Shown here: piece after piece, positions 17,086 through 28,230 of the stretch
Numbering within the stretch: position 1 is the first letter of the stretch
How the letters are laid out: every line of letters begins with the position of its first letter
Assembly: GCF_002812045.1 (NCBI RefSeq)
Contig: NZ_NPEG01000004.1
Span: forward strand, 62,001-126,000
From: Leptospira haakeii
GTDB lineage: Bacteria > Spirochaetota > Leptospiria > Leptospirales > Leptospiraceae
DNA: 64,000 bases
Direction: 5' to 3'
Position numbers and translations under genes: made by a program
Notes under the pieces: model-generated
The model's input: the letters and a program-made list of their open reading frames with translations, nothing else
The model's database searches: none
Told to the model about the DNA's origin: nothing

Positions 17086-19869
17086 ATGTATCTCAAAAGC
17101 CTGAATATTGTTGGATTCAAGACCTTTGCGGACGAGACAGAAGTTCTTCTCGATCCGGGATTTACCGCAGTTGTAGGACCTAACGGTTCCGGAAAATCGA
17201 ATATAGTCGACGCTTTAAAATGGGTCTTTGGCGAAAAATCCGCCAAAGGTCTTCGTGGTGATAAGATGGACGATGTTATCTTCCACGGTTCCGAAGCTCG
17301 TAAGCCTGCCGGTTTCGCGGAAGTCAGCGTAGTTTTTGATAATTCTTCCAAACTTATCAAGATGGATTATCCAACCATCAAATTGACCCGCAGATTATAT
17401 GCGGATGGAAATAACGAATATCTAATAAACGATTCTCGTGTACAACGTAAAGAGATCGAAAAGATCCTACTCGATACAGGTATCGGAAAATCAAGTTATT
17501 CTATCATGGAACAGGGAAAAGTGGATCGTATCCTTCACTCTAAACCGGAAGAGAGAAGACTGATCTTCGAAGAGGCCGCAGGTATTTCCAGATTTAAGAT
17601 GGAAAGACAAGAGGCTCTTAAAAAACTTTCCGACACGAACCAAAACCTTCTTCGTATCCAAGATATTATGAATACGATGAAGAAGGAGATGGAAGTTAAG
17701 GAAAAACAAGCCGAGAAGGCAGAAGAGTATTTCAAACTCAAACAAGAGTTGGATGAAACCGATAAGATCATCCGATATATCAAATTCTCTACCTTAACTA
17801 GAAAACATGAGACTTCTGAGAATGAATTAAAAGAGATCAAAGAAAAGAACCGAGTTCTTTTAGAAATGATTTCAGCCGAAACAGGAAGGATCGAAGAGCT
17901 GGATCATCATAAGTCCGACTTGGAGAAGAAGGTTGCCGAGATCGACAAAAAACTTTTGGATCATCTCACCCAAACACAGATCCAAAAAGATAAGGTTGAG
18001 AGCAATAAGGGTATTATCCTAGATTATTCTGATCGAATTTCTGATATTAGAGAATCCTTAACGAAAGAAGAGTCTGCCCAAAGCCTTCTACAGATCGATA
18101 AAGAAAAATTAGAAAAAGAAGCGATCGATCTAGAAGGAGAAAGTAAATCCCTGGAGTTAGGGATCGAAGATCTTCGTAAAAATAAAACAGAGATCGAATC
18201 GAAGATAGAAGCGGAGAATACTTCCATCCAAGACAAGGAAACTCGGATCCAGTCCAATGACAAACGACATGTGGAGCTCCGAGAAAGATTAAAAGAAGTT
18301 ATTTTTGATCTGATCTCGCAATTGGAATCCCGCAAAAAAGAAGCCCAATCCACAGAGGAAGAAAGAAACCGCCTGAAGGAACTCCTACTGGGAGAAGCGG
18401 ACAGGATCCATTCTGTAGAATCGGAACTGAAATCCGCATTGGATTCTTATACAGGAGAAGAGACTAAAAACAAGATCTCTTACCTTGCCGGGAAATTGGA
18501 AACTGAAAAGTTTAGATCTCAATTGGGGGAATATTTCTCCTTAGAAGATAGTATCCGTACCTTATTATTTGATAGAGATGGATTTTTATCCCAAAAAGAA
18601 GGATTAGACCAAGAGATAGAAGATCTGATCTTAGAGAACGAAAATCTGACACGTTCTATCAAAGAATCCGGATTATCAATCGAGTCATTGAGAGAAGAAG
18701 CGGAGAATATCCGTGAGAAGATCGTATATTTAGAAAAACGAATTTTAGAATTAAATTCCGAAAAGAATTCGAAGTTAGAATCCGCAAAGTCACTTTCTGT
18801 AAGGATAGAAGAAACCCAAAAGAGAATTCTGGCCGCTCAAGAATCCATTAAAACTCTAGGCGCTAAAAAAACAGAATTCGAAAAAGAAGTGATCGAACTG
18901 GAACAACAGATCGAGAACAGATACAACGAATTTTTGGAAATGAGCCGTGCACTCGATTCTGAAAAAGAAGCACTTCGAAATATTGTAAAAGAGATCCAAG
19001 GTCTTAAAAACGAGATCCAGAAAAATCAAGAGGACTATAAGAACTTATTCCCTATCTTAACCGAAAAGGAAAAGGCAGTTTCTGTTTATAAGGTCCAACT
19101 GGAGTCTTTCTCAGAAGAATTGTACAATGATTATTCTATTTCTGAGCAAGAACTTGCTGACGAGTTTAAGGATAGAAAACCTGAAAAAGGGGAAAGTGAG
19201 ACTAAACTTAAACGTTTGAAATCCGACATCCAAATGCTTGGTTCCATTAATCCTCTTTCTATCGAAGAATATAGAAACGTAAAAGAGATCTACGAACATC
19301 ATCGTACTCAAAAAGAAGATATAGAAAGATCTAAAAATGATATCACAGAGATCCTGAAAAACATCAACGAAGAGTCTGAAAAACTTTTTAGAGAAACATT
19401 CGAAAGGATCAGAGAAAACTTCCAGGAAACATTCTCCACTTTGTTCAACGGTGGAAAAGCGATGCTGGAACTCGTGGACGGAGAGGACAGCTTAAACGCA
19501 GGTATCGAGATCATGGCAGAACCTCCTGGCAAACATGTTCAAAACCTGAGACTACTTTCCGGTGGAGAAAAATCACTAACTGCGATAGCACTCTTGTTTG
19601 CGATTTATATGGTAAAACCTTCTCCATTCTGTTTCTTGGATGAGATAGATGCGGCCCTCGACGAAGCGAATAAACTTCGTTTCTGCCAGATCTTGGATAA
19701 GTTCAAGGACAAGTCCCAGTTCGTGGTGATCACTCACGCACAGTCTACGATACATCGGGCAAATTCCATTTTCGGAGTCACAAACGAAGAGCCTGGGATT
19801 TCCAAAATTATCAGCTTGAGACTGGATGAAGCCAGAGATTTTGCTGGAAGAGCGACCGAAGCAGTATAA
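17086..19869 (+). CDS. smc: Chromosome segregation ATPase SMC, short form
   Basis: The ATG at 17086 gives the standard SMC start (Met-Tyr-Leu-Lys-Ser-Leu); an in-frame TTG at 17050 would add 12 residues. The protein has 927 residues, against roughly 1,150-1,200 for most bacterial SMC. Walker A (Gly-Pro-Asn-Gly-Ser-Gly-Lys-Ser, about 31-38), the C-terminal signature Leu-Leu-Ser-Gly-Gly-Glu and Walker B Phe-Leu-Asp-Glu-Ile-Asp are intact. Two long coiled coils flank a short midpoint at about residues 460-505 where a hinge would sit. SMC with ScpAB organises and segregates the chromosome. It reads into thiG after 9 bp. Confidence 0.9.
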   Translation: MYLKSLNIVGFKTFADETEVLLDPGFTAVVGPNGSGKSNIVDALKWVFGEKSAKGLRGDKMDDVIFHGSEARKPAGFAEVSVVFDNSSKLIKMDYPTIKLTRRLYADGNNEYLINDSRVQRKEIEKILLDTGIGKSSYSIMEQGKVDRILHSKPEERRLIFEEAAGISRFKMERQEALKKLSDTNQNLLRIQDIMNTMKKEMEVKEKQAEKAEEYFKLKQELDETDKIIRYIKFSTLTRKHETSENELKEIKEKNRVLLEMISAETGRIEELDHHKSDLEKKVAEIDKKLLDHLTQTQIQKDKVESNKGIILDYSDRISDIRESLTKEESAQSLLQIDKEKLEKEAIDLEGESKSLELGIEDLRKNKTEIESKIEAENTSIQDKETRIQSNDKRHVELRERLKEVIFDLISQLESRKKEAQSTEEERNRLKELLLGEADRIHSVESELKSALDSYTGEETKNKISYLAGKLETEKFRSQLGEYFSLEDSIRTLLFDRDGFLSQKEGLDQEIEDLILENENLTRSIKESGLSIESLREEAENIREKIVYLEKRILELNSEKNSKLESAKSLSVRIEETQKRILAAQESIKTLGAKKTEFEKEVIELEQQIENRYNEFLEMSRALDSEKEALRNIVKEIQGLKNEIQKNQEDYKNLFPILTEKEKAVSVYKVQLESFSEELYNDYSISEQELADEFKDRKPEKGESETKLKRLKSDIQMLGSINPLSIEEYRNVKEIYEHHRTQKEDIERSKNDITEILKNINEESEKLFRETFERIRENFQETFSTLFNGGKAMLELVDGEDSLNAGIEIMAEPPGKHVQNLRLLSGGEKSLTAIALLFAIYMVKPSPFCFLDEIDAALDEANKLRFCQILDKFKDKSQFVVITHAQSTIHRANSIFGVTNEEPGISKIISLRLDEARDFAGRATEAV

Positions 19870-19878
19870 TCTGGAATT

Positions 19879-20691
19879 GTGGCGGAATCAGACGATCTAA
19901 TCATCGCAGGCAGAAGGTTCAAATCCAGGCTGTTTTTAGGCACTGGCAAGTTCTCTTCCGGTGCTGCTTTGGAGCAGGCGATCCGTTCTTCGGAAACGGA
20001 AGTGGTGACTGTTGCTTTGCGCAGAGTGGATCTGAATTCACAAGAAGACGATATTCTTTCGAGAATTGACCGAGAAAGAATATTGCTTTTACCTAATACA
20101 AGTGGTGCAAGGGATGCAGAAGAAGCTGTCCGCCTAGCGAGACTTTCTCGTGAACTCGGCGGGGGAAATTGGGTAAAACTTGAAGTGACCCCTGATCCAG
20201 TTTACCTTCTTCCTGATCCTATCGAGACTTTAAAGGCCGCAAAGATCTTAGTAAAAGAAGGATTTAATGTCCTACCTTATATCAACGCAGATCCAATTTT
20301 ATGTAAACATTTAGAAGAAGCAGGTTGTGCTACAGTAATGCCTTTAGGTTCTCCAATTGGGACCAACCAAGGGATCCGCACCTTGGCAAATTTAGAAATT
20401 ATCATTGAACAATCCAATGTACCGGTGGTCGTAGATGCAGGACTCGGACTACCTTCTCATGCCGCGCAAGCAATGGAACTTGGAGCAGACGCAGTACTCG
20501 TCAATACTGCAATCGCGATTGCAAAAGATCCCGCAAAAACAGCATACGCCTTCAAATTGGCAACAGAAGCAGGAAGGATCTCCAGATTATACTCCAATTT
20601 CGGAATATCCACATCCCCAAAAGCGTCCGCGTCCAGTCCGCTCACAGGATTTTTAGAAGAAGAATCTAGAAATGTACACGGAGTTATTTGA
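19879..20691 (+). CDS. thiG: Thiazole synthase ThiG
   Basis: This 270-residue protein is the normal length for ThiG, a TIM barrel that builds the thiamine thiazole ring from deoxyxylulose phosphate, dehydroglycine and ThiS thiocarboxylate. The Schiff-base Lys lies in Asn-Trp-Val-Lys-Leu-Glu (about residue 99), and the phosphate-binding Val-Asp-Ala-Gly-Leu-Gly and Leu-Val-Asn-Thr-Ala segments are present. The start is GTG, 9 bp after smc. It overlaps thiH by 20 bp, so smc-thiG-thiH are probably translated from one message. No ThiS or ThiF gene is in the window, and there is no room for a TPP riboswitch between smc and thiG. Confidence 0.92.
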   Translation: MAESDDLIIAGRRFKSRLFLGTGKFSSGAALEQAIRSSETEVVTVALRRVDLNSQEDDILSRIDRERILLLPNTSGARDAEEAVRLARLSRELGGGNWVKLEVTPDPVYLLPDPIETLKAAKILVKEGFNVLPYINADPILCKHLEEAGCATVMPLGSPIGTNQGIRTLANLEIIIEQSNVPVVVDAGLGLPSHAAQAMELGADAVLVNTAIAIAKDPAKTAYAFKLATEAGRISRLYSNFGISTSPKASASSPLTGFLEEESRNVHGVI

Positions 20692-21808
20692 CCAAATCTC
20701 CTTCTCAGAAGCGAAGGAAAGAGTATTATCTAAATCTAAATTAGATATAGAATCTGCACTACATATTTCCCATTCTGGAAAAGCACTCAATTTCGAAGAA
20801 TATCTCTCTTTAATACATCCATCTGCTGATTCTTATTTGGAAAAAATGGCGGAACTTTCCTTAGGCTGGACCCAAAAAAGATTCGGTAATACAATTTCTC
20901 TCTATATGCCGATGTATCTTTCCAATGAGTGCAGGTCTTCTTGCATTTATTGCGGATTCAGTTTTGAAAATAAGATCCCGAGAAAAACTTTAAACGAATC
21001 CGAAATCCGTGCCGAGTCGGAAGTCCTACATTCCAAGGGAATTCGACATCTTCTTATCCTAACTGGAGAAGACTATTCCATCACAAATTTAGAATATCTC
21101 AGATCTTCAGTTCGTATCTTAAAATCCTATTTTGATTCCATCTCCATAGAAATTTATCCGATGGACCGAGAAAAATACGAGGTATTGATTGGGGAAGGGG
21201 TAGAAGGTTTAGTAGTCTACCAAGAGACCTATGATCCGGAGGTTTATGCCAAGTATCATCTTCGAGGGATGAAAAAGAATATGAGATACAGGCTGGATGC
21301 ACCTGACAGGGGAGGCCTGGCCGGTTTCAGGCGTATCGGAGTAGGTGCACTTCTTGGACTTTCGGATCCTTATGGAGAAATGTTCCGTCTTGCTGAACAT
21401 GCACATTATCTTTCCAAAAAATATTGGAGAACTACTATCCAAATTTCTCTTCCACGGATGAGACCGGCAGAAGGTGAGTTCGATAAGACAATTTTTGTGT
21501 CTGACAGAGAGTATGTTCGATTTTTATTCGCGCTTCGGCTTTTTTTACCGGACAGCGGACTTATTCAATCCACAAGAGAATCTATTCGAATGAGAAATCA
21601 TCTAGCAGGAATGCCGATCACACATATGTCTGTGGAATCCAGAACAGATCCTGGAGGTTATTCAGGTGGAGAAGAATTAAAACAATTCGAAATAGAGGAT
21701 TCTAGAAAGATCGAAGAATTTACTGAGATGTTAAAGAAGAAGGGACTCGATCCGGTATTTAAGGATTTCGATCGGGCATTTTTTCAGGTACCCGATCGAA
21801 TTGGTTAA
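20672..21808 (+). CDS. thiH: 2-iminoacetate synthase ThiH
   Basis: This 378-residue radical SAM enzyme carries the cluster motif [10 protein letters not shown] (about residues 88-97). It cleaves tyrosine to dehydroglycine (2-iminoacetate) and p-cresol for ThiG; the ThiH rather than ThiO route implies an oxygen-sensitive step. The length and C-terminal ThiH domain (with the [11 protein letters not shown] segment near residue 327) are as expected. The start overlaps the end of thiG, supporting translational coupling. Confidence 0.92.
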   Translation: MYTELFDQISFSEAKERVLSKSKLDIESALHISHSGKALNFEEYLSLIHPSADSYLEKMAELSLGWTQKRFGNTISLYMPMYLSNECRSSCIYCGFSFENKIPRKTLNESEIRAESEVLHSKGIRHLLILTGEDYSITNLEYLRSSVRILKSYFDSISIEIYPMDREKYEVLIGEGVEGLVVYQETYDPEVYAKYHLRGMKKNMRYRLDAPDRGGLAGFRRIGVGALLGLSDPYGEMFRLAEHAHYLSKKYWRTTIQISLPRMRPAEGEFDKTIFVSDREYVRFLFALRLFLPDSGLIQSTRESIRMRNHLAGMPITHMSVESRTDPGGYSGGEELKQFEIEDSRKIEEFTEMLKKKGLDPVFKDFDRAFFQVPDRIG

Positions 21809-21811
21809 TGA

Positions 21812-22099
21812 TTATTTTTTACCTTTGTAACTGTCCATTAAGCAGCTATTAAAAGGTGTACATTGGCCTGAATGAGTTTCATAACAAGAAGTAACTGCTG
21901 CATAATTTTTGCGGCAGGTATTTAAACAACCGGCTCCCACTTTTTGTTTATCTGCAGCGCTAAGCTTTTTTTGCCCTTCTACGCAGGTTGTGTAAAAATC
22001 ACAGATCTGGTTGCATGCTTGGCTTTGAGCGGAAACGGAGGAGAATCCGGTGAAAACCGTAGCTAGCAAGATTAGGGTTGCGAGGATTGTTTTTTTCAT
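21812..22099 (-). CDS. Small exported Cys-rich protein
   Basis: This 95-residue protein has a clear signal peptide (Lys-Lys then a hydrophobic run ending Ser-Val-Ser-Ala-Gln) and a 70-residue mature part with eight cysteines. They fall in CxxxC-like pairs: Cys-Asn-Gln-Ile-Cys, then Cys-Val, Cys-Leu-Asn-Thr-Cys, Cys-Tyr, and Cys-Thr-Pro-Phe-Asn-Ser-Cys. It looks like a disulphide-stabilised helical hairpin, secreted to the periplasm. No named family is recognised. It lies 23 bp downstream of, and in the same direction as, the tRNA-Met gene and could be read through from it. Confidence 0.65.
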   Translation of the reverse strand: MKKTILATLILLATVFTGFSSVSAQSQACNQICDFYTTCVEGQKKLSAADKQKVGAGCLNTCRKNYAAVTSCYETHSGQCTPFNSCLMDSYKGKK

Positions 22100-22122
22100 T
22101 GGTGTGTTTTCTCCAAAGGACC

Positions 22123-22197
<75 letters not shown>

Positions 22198-22319
22198 TTA
22201 TTCCTAGGAAATACCTTTGAAAGGTATTTACCGGTCATTTTTTTTGAAATACCGGCATTGTCAAAGATTTCTCTCCGGGAGATTCGAAACCTTCCTAGGA
22301 TAAACTGGCCTTATATTCT

Positions 22320-23567
22320 TTAATCTGACCTTTGCCCGATTAGAATGTTCCAGCTTTCGGGCGTTTTTCCGTTCCCTTTTTGCTCCGGATTTGGTAAATT
22401 TTTTCTTTCTAATAGAAGATTTTCTAGACGAATCTGTAATGTTTTTCCTAAATTTTCCCACTCCGTTTTTAATTCTTCCGGAAAGGAAAGTTTAGAATGA
22501 GATTCTACTTGAGAGAGAAGGTCGGGGATCAGTTTTTCCTCTAACTCCTTCTTCCTGAGTTGGAAATGTTCTGATAAATCTTTTTGAGAATGTGAATATT
22601 CTTGTTCTAATCTTTTTAGAAGGAATCTGTCCGTTCTACCTGAATATTTATCCAATAAATGAACGACTCTTTCTTCAAAGATCGCTTCCATTCCTGCTTC
22701 AGTTTTGGGATGAAATTCTTTCCCAGTCCATTCTTCTAATTTGCTCAACGCATCTTTTACTTGCGGCCTTTCTTGGATCCAACGAGAAACTAATTCCTCA
22801 TAAGCTTCTGCAATAACGCAGGCGAGTATTAAAAGTTGTAGTCCGAATGAAAAATGGATCTTGGGTTTAAAAACGAATCCCTTCTCGGATTCAATTTTTC
22901 CCAAAGAGGATAAAAGGGAGAAGTATTTGGAATCTGCTCTTTTATATAAGAATTTTTGGATTGTTTCTTCTAACTCTGAAGAAGATCCAAATACTAATTC
23001 GTATTCGTGAATTTCTCTGATATCTGTCAAAGATCCTACAAAAAACGCTTTGGCTAAAGAGAAAGAAGAGGAGTATCTTTTTCCATTTTCTTTTTTTCCC
23101 CATAATTTTCTTTCTAAGAGTAGAGAATTCGAATGTTTCTCTTCTTCTTTCCAAATGATTTCAGGGATAGAGTGGATATTTATTCCGAAAATTTTGCTGA
23201 GTTGCTCTTCGGATCTTTCGATTTTTTCTAAAACATGAATATAAGAGTCGGTTAAGCTAGCTCCTTCTGAAGTCCAAAAGCATATTTTTTTTCCGAATAA
23301 TACCGGAGGAATTAAATAGGAGAAGGTAACTGAATCGAGAATATCTACTTGGGTGCGGATCGGATAAGAGGGGAGTGTAGAAAGCAGTTTCGAAGAAGGA
23401 ACCCATTCTTCCAGCGGAACTAAAAAGTATTCTTCTGCTCCATTCTCCTTTGCCCATGCCAACACAGTTTGAAAATATTCTTTTGGTTCTGGAATTCCTG
23501 TTTGGGTATCTCTCCCATCTGAAAAAGATAGCTCTGATGGACTGGGCCATTTGGCAAGGGTCTGCAT
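22320..23567 (-). CDS. Conserved-looking cytoplasmic protein, unrecognised
   Basis: The ATG at 23567 is preferred to upstream codons because GGGAGA precedes it at good spacing. The product has about 415 residues and is not recognised. The N-terminal half is mixed alpha/beta with several Trp and aromatic residues. A hydrophobic helix lies at about residues 245-265 and might be membrane-associated. The C-terminal 130 residues are charged, helical and coiled-coil-like. The gene is divergent from glnA, which has a sigma-54 promoter between them, and its end lies 124 bp from the tRNA-Met gene. No function can be assigned. Confidence 0.55.
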   Translation of the reverse strand: MQTLAKWPSPSELSFSDGRDTQTGIPEPKEYFQTVLAWAKENGAEEYFLVPLEEWVPSSKLLSTLPSYPIRTQVDILDSVTFSYLIPPVLFGKKICFWTSEGASLTDSYIHVLEKIERSEEQLSKIFGINIHSIPEIIWKEEEKHSNSLLLERKLWGKKENGKRYSSSFSLAKAFFVGSLTDIREIHEYELVFGSSSELEETIQKFLYKRADSKYFSLLSSLGKIESEKGFVFKPKIHFSFGLQLLILACVIAEAYEELVSRWIQERPQVKDALSKLEEWTGKEFHPKTEAGMEAIFEERVVHLLDKYSGRTDRFLLKRLEQEYSHSQKDLSEHFQLRKKELEEKLIPDLLSQVESHSKLSFPEELKTEWENLGKTLQIRLENLLLERKNLPNPEQKGNGKTPESWNILIGQRSD

Positions 23568-23796
23568 GGTTTCTCCCATGATTATATTTTGAGCGTAGTG
23601 TACCAAACTAGCGCAAGACAAAGGACAGATAGATCCAAAACCTTAGGTTTGAAAATTCTATCGAATCCATTCAATCGGAGTTTTTTACTGATTGCCTCAG
23701 GTTCAAGGATTTTTAGCCTGAGCATGGACTGCTTTTCAAGGGGCTCATCCTTTTTTTATTGGGAAGGAAGATACTTGCAAGATGGGTATTAGGATT
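23568..23796. other. Intergenic sequence upstream of the glnA promoter
   Basis: This is the left part of the roughly 320-bp gap between the unknown leftward gene and glnA. It must hold the promoter of the leftward gene. No clear NtrC-type enhancer dyad, RNA gene or repeat was seen, although an enhancer for the sigma-54 promoter at 23797 would be expected within or near it. Confidence 0.3.
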
Positions 23797-23812
23797 TGGC
23801 ACATCTTTTGCA
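23797..23812 (+). promoter_or_regulatory. Sigma-54 promoter of glnA
   Basis: TGGCACATCTTTTGCA matches the sigma-54 (RpoN) consensus TGGCACG-N4-TTGCW at every defined base but one (A for G at position 7), with the essential GG and GC at the correct spacing. The predicted start of transcription is about 23823, giving a leader of some 64 nt. The leader contains a short hairpin (CACGC/GCGTG, about 23828-23842) and an AGGAG ribosome site. Confidence 0.75.
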
Positions 23813-23886
23813 TAAGCTTAAGCAGGACACGCTTTTCGCGTGCGAATTAGAGACCCCTAGTACAAACATATAGGAGATAAGTATCA

Positions 23887-25308
<1,422 letters not shown>

Positions 25309-25330
25309 TCGTAAGAATTCAGTATGGATT

Positions 25331-25362
25331 AAAAAACCCCGAGATTTCTCGGGGTTTTTTAT
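25331..25362 (+). terminator. Terminator of glnA
   Basis: The inverted repeat AAAAAACCCCGAGA/TCTCGGGGTTTTTT forms a GC-rich stem with a 2-4 nt loop and a T6 run, 22 bp after the glnA stop. Its A-run on the left makes it potentially bidirectional, but no leftward gene ends here. Confidence 0.9.
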
Positions 25363-25475
25363 TTGAGAAGGGGATTTCATTTCGATTACCCCGTCCTTGA
25401 CATCTTGACAAATGTGATAAAACTAAAAGTATAGACATCCTATAATAGGTGATTTTACTTAATGGATGTTCTGTA

Positions 25476-27191
25476 ATGAATAACAATTTTTTGAAAGAAT
25501 TCAAGCTGAATAGATTCAAGGAAATATTTCTTAAAGTAGCACCGTTTATCATTATAGTATGGTCCACTTACTTTGCGTATTTAAATAAATTTTTACAAGA
25601 CGATGCATTCATAACTTTTCGGTATTCGGAAAATTTTATAAATGGACTTGGAATAGTATTCAATCCCGGAGAATATCTAGAAGGATACACTAACTTTCTT
25701 TGGATGTTATTAGTTTCTCTAGGAATCTCGCTTGGAATACCTCCTGAAAAGTTTTCCATTCAATTGGGTCTATTTTTCTATTTAGGGACCTTATTGGTCT
25801 GGTTTAGGATCGCTAAGTCCTTATTCAAATCCAATGAATTTTATATAATAGGCTTTCTCTTTTTATTAGGTTTTAATTACTCTTTTTCTTCGTATGCGAC
25901 GGGGGGGCTCGAAACTTCGTTAATTACTTTTTTGATCAGCATCGTTTCTTATATTACATTAAAGATTTATGATCAATCTAAGTATTCGGCTTTATCTTTG
26001 ATTCTAATGAGTATTGCCCTTGCATTATTGGTCCTTACTCGAATGGATGCAGGTTTAGTAGCTGTGGCTACGGGACTTTTTTTACTTTATAAAGTAAGGA
26101 ATCAAAAAGGTGAGTTGATTCGATTTTTAGCCTTAATTTCTATTCCTTTCGCATTGATTGTCGGTGCTTGGTTATTATGGAAATTGAGCTATTACGGTAA
26201 TATTTTACCGAATACATTTAACGCCAAAGTAGGCGGTAAAAATGCGGATACTTTCATAGCGGGATTGGAATATTTTCAAATATTCTTATCTATATATTCT
26301 CTTGGCCCATTTTTAATTTTAGGGATCCTATTCGCGTTTTATAAATCGAATTTCAAATTTTATTCCTTTTTAGGTTATATCGGACTCTTGGTTGGATTGA
26401 TCTCTTTATATATACTCTGGGTTGGAGGGGATTTTATGGAATTTCGATTCATAATACCTATTCTCCCACCAATAGTATTGGCTTTGTTCCTTATTTATCG
26501 AGAACAAGCAAAGGCCGGTTTATTGATAGGCTCGATGCTAATTGTTACTAGTATTTCTTCCTATTATTTCAGATTACAAGATAGATTCTTTCCGGAGCCC
26601 ATCTCGAATTTTTCAACAGTTGAAACTACTCGTATGCTGGAAAGGCATTTGAAATCTCCATATGAAAATTGGAGTTTGATCGGTAAAAAATTCCAGGAAT
26701 ATTTTGGAAATTCGCAAGTCAAAATTGCTTTAACACCCGCAGGTGTTATTCCTTATTATTCAAAACTTTATACGTTAGATATGCTAGGTTTAATGGATTC
26801 TAATGTTCGAAATCCTGATAAATTCCTTGCCGCAGAATATATGAAGAGTGGTCACAAGAGATTTTCTAAGATAAACTATCTAAAGGAACAACAAGTCAAT
26901 TTAATCATTGGTCATCCGGTAATTAATCTCACGGATGATTTTGAAGGTCAATTTCCTGTTGAGGCAGCTGTTATAAGCTCAAGAATACCTCGTTTAAAGA
27001 TAAATAAGGAAGTGGTTTTAAGGAATTTTTTTCCTTATATCTCTGCGGAAGAAATTGCAAGCGTACAGTCTGTAAATCTGCTATGGATTCCGCTCAATGA
27101 ATCTATTAAAGTCCTAACAATCTATTTAAGTTCATCAGAGTTTGTTGATCAAAAGATTAAAGAAAACAACTGGGAATTGATTCGGCTTTAA
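25476..27191 (+). CDS. GT-C membrane glycosyltransferase, AftB-like
   Basis: The ATG at 25476 is preferred over the GTG at 25449. The 571-residue protein has about ten membrane helices and a C-terminal soluble part of about 180 residues. The first periplasmic loop has Asp-Asp-Ala-Phe-Ile-Thr-Phe-Arg-Tyr and then Gly-Tyr-Thr-Asn-Phe-Leu-Trp, the signature of the AftB-like group of GT-C enzymes, which use polyprenyl-phosphate sugars outside the inner membrane. The Asp pair is the usual catalytic or metal site. Acceptor and sugar are unknown; LPS or protein glycosylation are both possible. It is monocistronic after the glnA terminator. Confidence 0.75.
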   Translation: MNNNFLKEFKLNRFKEIFLKVAPFIIIVWSTYFAYLNKFLQDDAFITFRYSENFINGLGIVFNPGEYLEGYTNFLWMLLVSLGISLGIPPEKFSIQLGLFFYLGTLLVWFRIAKSLFKSNEFYIIGFLFLLGFNYSFSSYATGGLETSLITFLISIVSYITLKIYDQSKYSALSLILMSIALALLVLTRMDAGLVAVATGLFLLYKVRNQKGELIRFLALISIPFALIVGAWLLWKLSYYGNILPNTFNAKVGGKNADTFIAGLEYFQIFLSIYSLGPFLILGILFAFYKSNFKFYSFLGYIGLLVGLISLYILWVGGDFMEFRFIIPILPPIVLALFLIYREQAKAGLLIGSMLIVTSISSYYFRLQDRFFPEPISNFSTVETTRMLERHLKSPYENWSLIGKKFQEYFGNSQVKIALTPAGVIPYYSKLYTLDMLGLMDSNVRNPDKFLAAEYMKSGHKRFSKINYLKEQQVNLIIGHPVINLTDDFEGQFPVEAAVISSRIPRLKINKEVVLRNFFPYISAEEIASVQSVNLLWIPLNESIKVLTIYLSSSEFVDQKIKENNWELIRL

Positions 27192-27235
27192 AGTTTAGGA
27201 TCGATACTTTTTGTTTTGAAGAACTATGACTAATT

Positions 27236-27994
27236 TTAAGGGATCTGATCCAGGTTTGGCTTATCTGCTTCCGGGTATTTTGCCAAATACGCCCCCACAG
27301 TTTCTCTTTTTTTTGTCAGCCTTTCTCTATGATCGGAGATTATTTGTCCAAAGTCTAATTTGCCGGTAATGATCTCGTATCTTTCCGTTTCGATCGTGCC
27401 TAAATCCAGATCATAATCTATCTCTGAAGCTTGGTCTGCGTATTTTCTGGAAGCTTCCCAATAGGGAATAGCTTCTTTGTAAAATGAATCGGCTACTTCG
27501 AAGGATTGTTTCAACTCGTGGGCAAAATCTAAATTATAAAAATATAAATGCCTTTTGTCGAATTGAGAAGCGATCCTCATATAGGACCGCATAATCTGCA
27601 GATTCATGTGCATAAAGATCAGAAGTCTATATTTATGATATTCTTCTTCGTTAGTTACTCTACAGAGTGCATTTCTTGGATGGCGGAATCTCTTTTGTAA
27701 TCCGGCTTTTAAGAAGAATATATTCCGTCTGAGTTCATTCTCTTTATAATGAAGTTTGAGACCATACATCTCGTAATAATCTTCTAAAAACTTTGGCTCC
27801 CATTTATGGAGTTTATAGGGGACCCAGTCTGAAAACTTGGTATATACACCATTCTTCTCGTATTCGTAATTATAATCCAAGTCCGGTTCTGTGCTGATGG
27901 AGACAGGGATTGGGTTCAAATTTTGTAATGTAGGGGAGAATAGCAGAAAAATGAGTATCCAGACCCGCGTTATGTGCCTTATTCTTTTCTGCAT
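27236..27994 (-). CDS. Exported helical protein, unrecognised
   Basis: This 252-residue protein starts with a basic N-terminus and one hydrophobic segment (about residues 8-24), so it is exported or anchored. The remaining sequence is nearly all helix with many Tyr, Lys and Glu residues and few hydrophobic runs. It loosely resembles the helical periplasmic proteins that Leptospira attaches to its flagella (FcpA-like), but this is impression only and no motif supports it firmly. It converges with the GT-C gene and is followed upstream by a divergent porin gene with a 236-bp gap. Confidence 0.5.
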   Translation of the reverse strand: MQKRIRHITRVWILIFLLFSPTLQNLNPIPVSISTEPDLDYNYEYEKNGVYTKFSDWVPYKLHKWEPKFLEDYYEMYGLKLHYKENELRRNIFFLKAGLQKRFRHPRNALCRVTNEEEYHKYRLLIFMHMNLQIMRSYMRIASQFDKRHLYFYNLDFAHELKQSFEVADSFYKEAIPYWEASRKYADQASEIDYDLDLGTIETERYEIITGKLDFGQIISDHRERLTKKRETVGAYLAKYPEADKPNLDQIP

Positions 27995-28197
27995 TCTATC
28001 TTATTCTATCGGTCTTTCTGCGCAATCCTGGATGGAAAAGAAGTCTCGGAAGATTCTACTTTAGCAGAGGAAATGACAAATCGTCATATAGAATAAGGGT
28101 TTTTAATTTAAAAAAGCGACTGAGGACCAAAAAATCCTGGAAAATATCAAATAAATTGTTTACAGAATCTGTTAAACTCTAATTTATATCCGCTATA

Positions 28198-28213
28198 TTG
28201 GATTTTAATCCAA
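28198..28213. promoter_or_regulatory. Palindrome in the porin gene leader
   Basis: TTGGATT-TT-AATCCAA is a perfect 7-bp inverted repeat 17 bp upstream of the porin start codon, between the candidate minus-10 region and the ribosome site. It could be an operator. A second small dyad, ATGAC-N5-GTCAT, lies at 28073-28087. Confidence 0.35.
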
Positions 28214-28230
28214 AATAAGGGACTCCCCAT

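Noticed and set aside
19860..19890. TPP riboswitch before thiG
   Set aside because: Only 9 bp separate smc and thiG, and no thi-box was seen in the end of smc.
22261..22461. Short basic open frame on the - strand
   Set aside because: It overlaps the end of the larger gene at 22320-23567 in another frame and has Lys/Arg-biased composition typical of a shadow frame.
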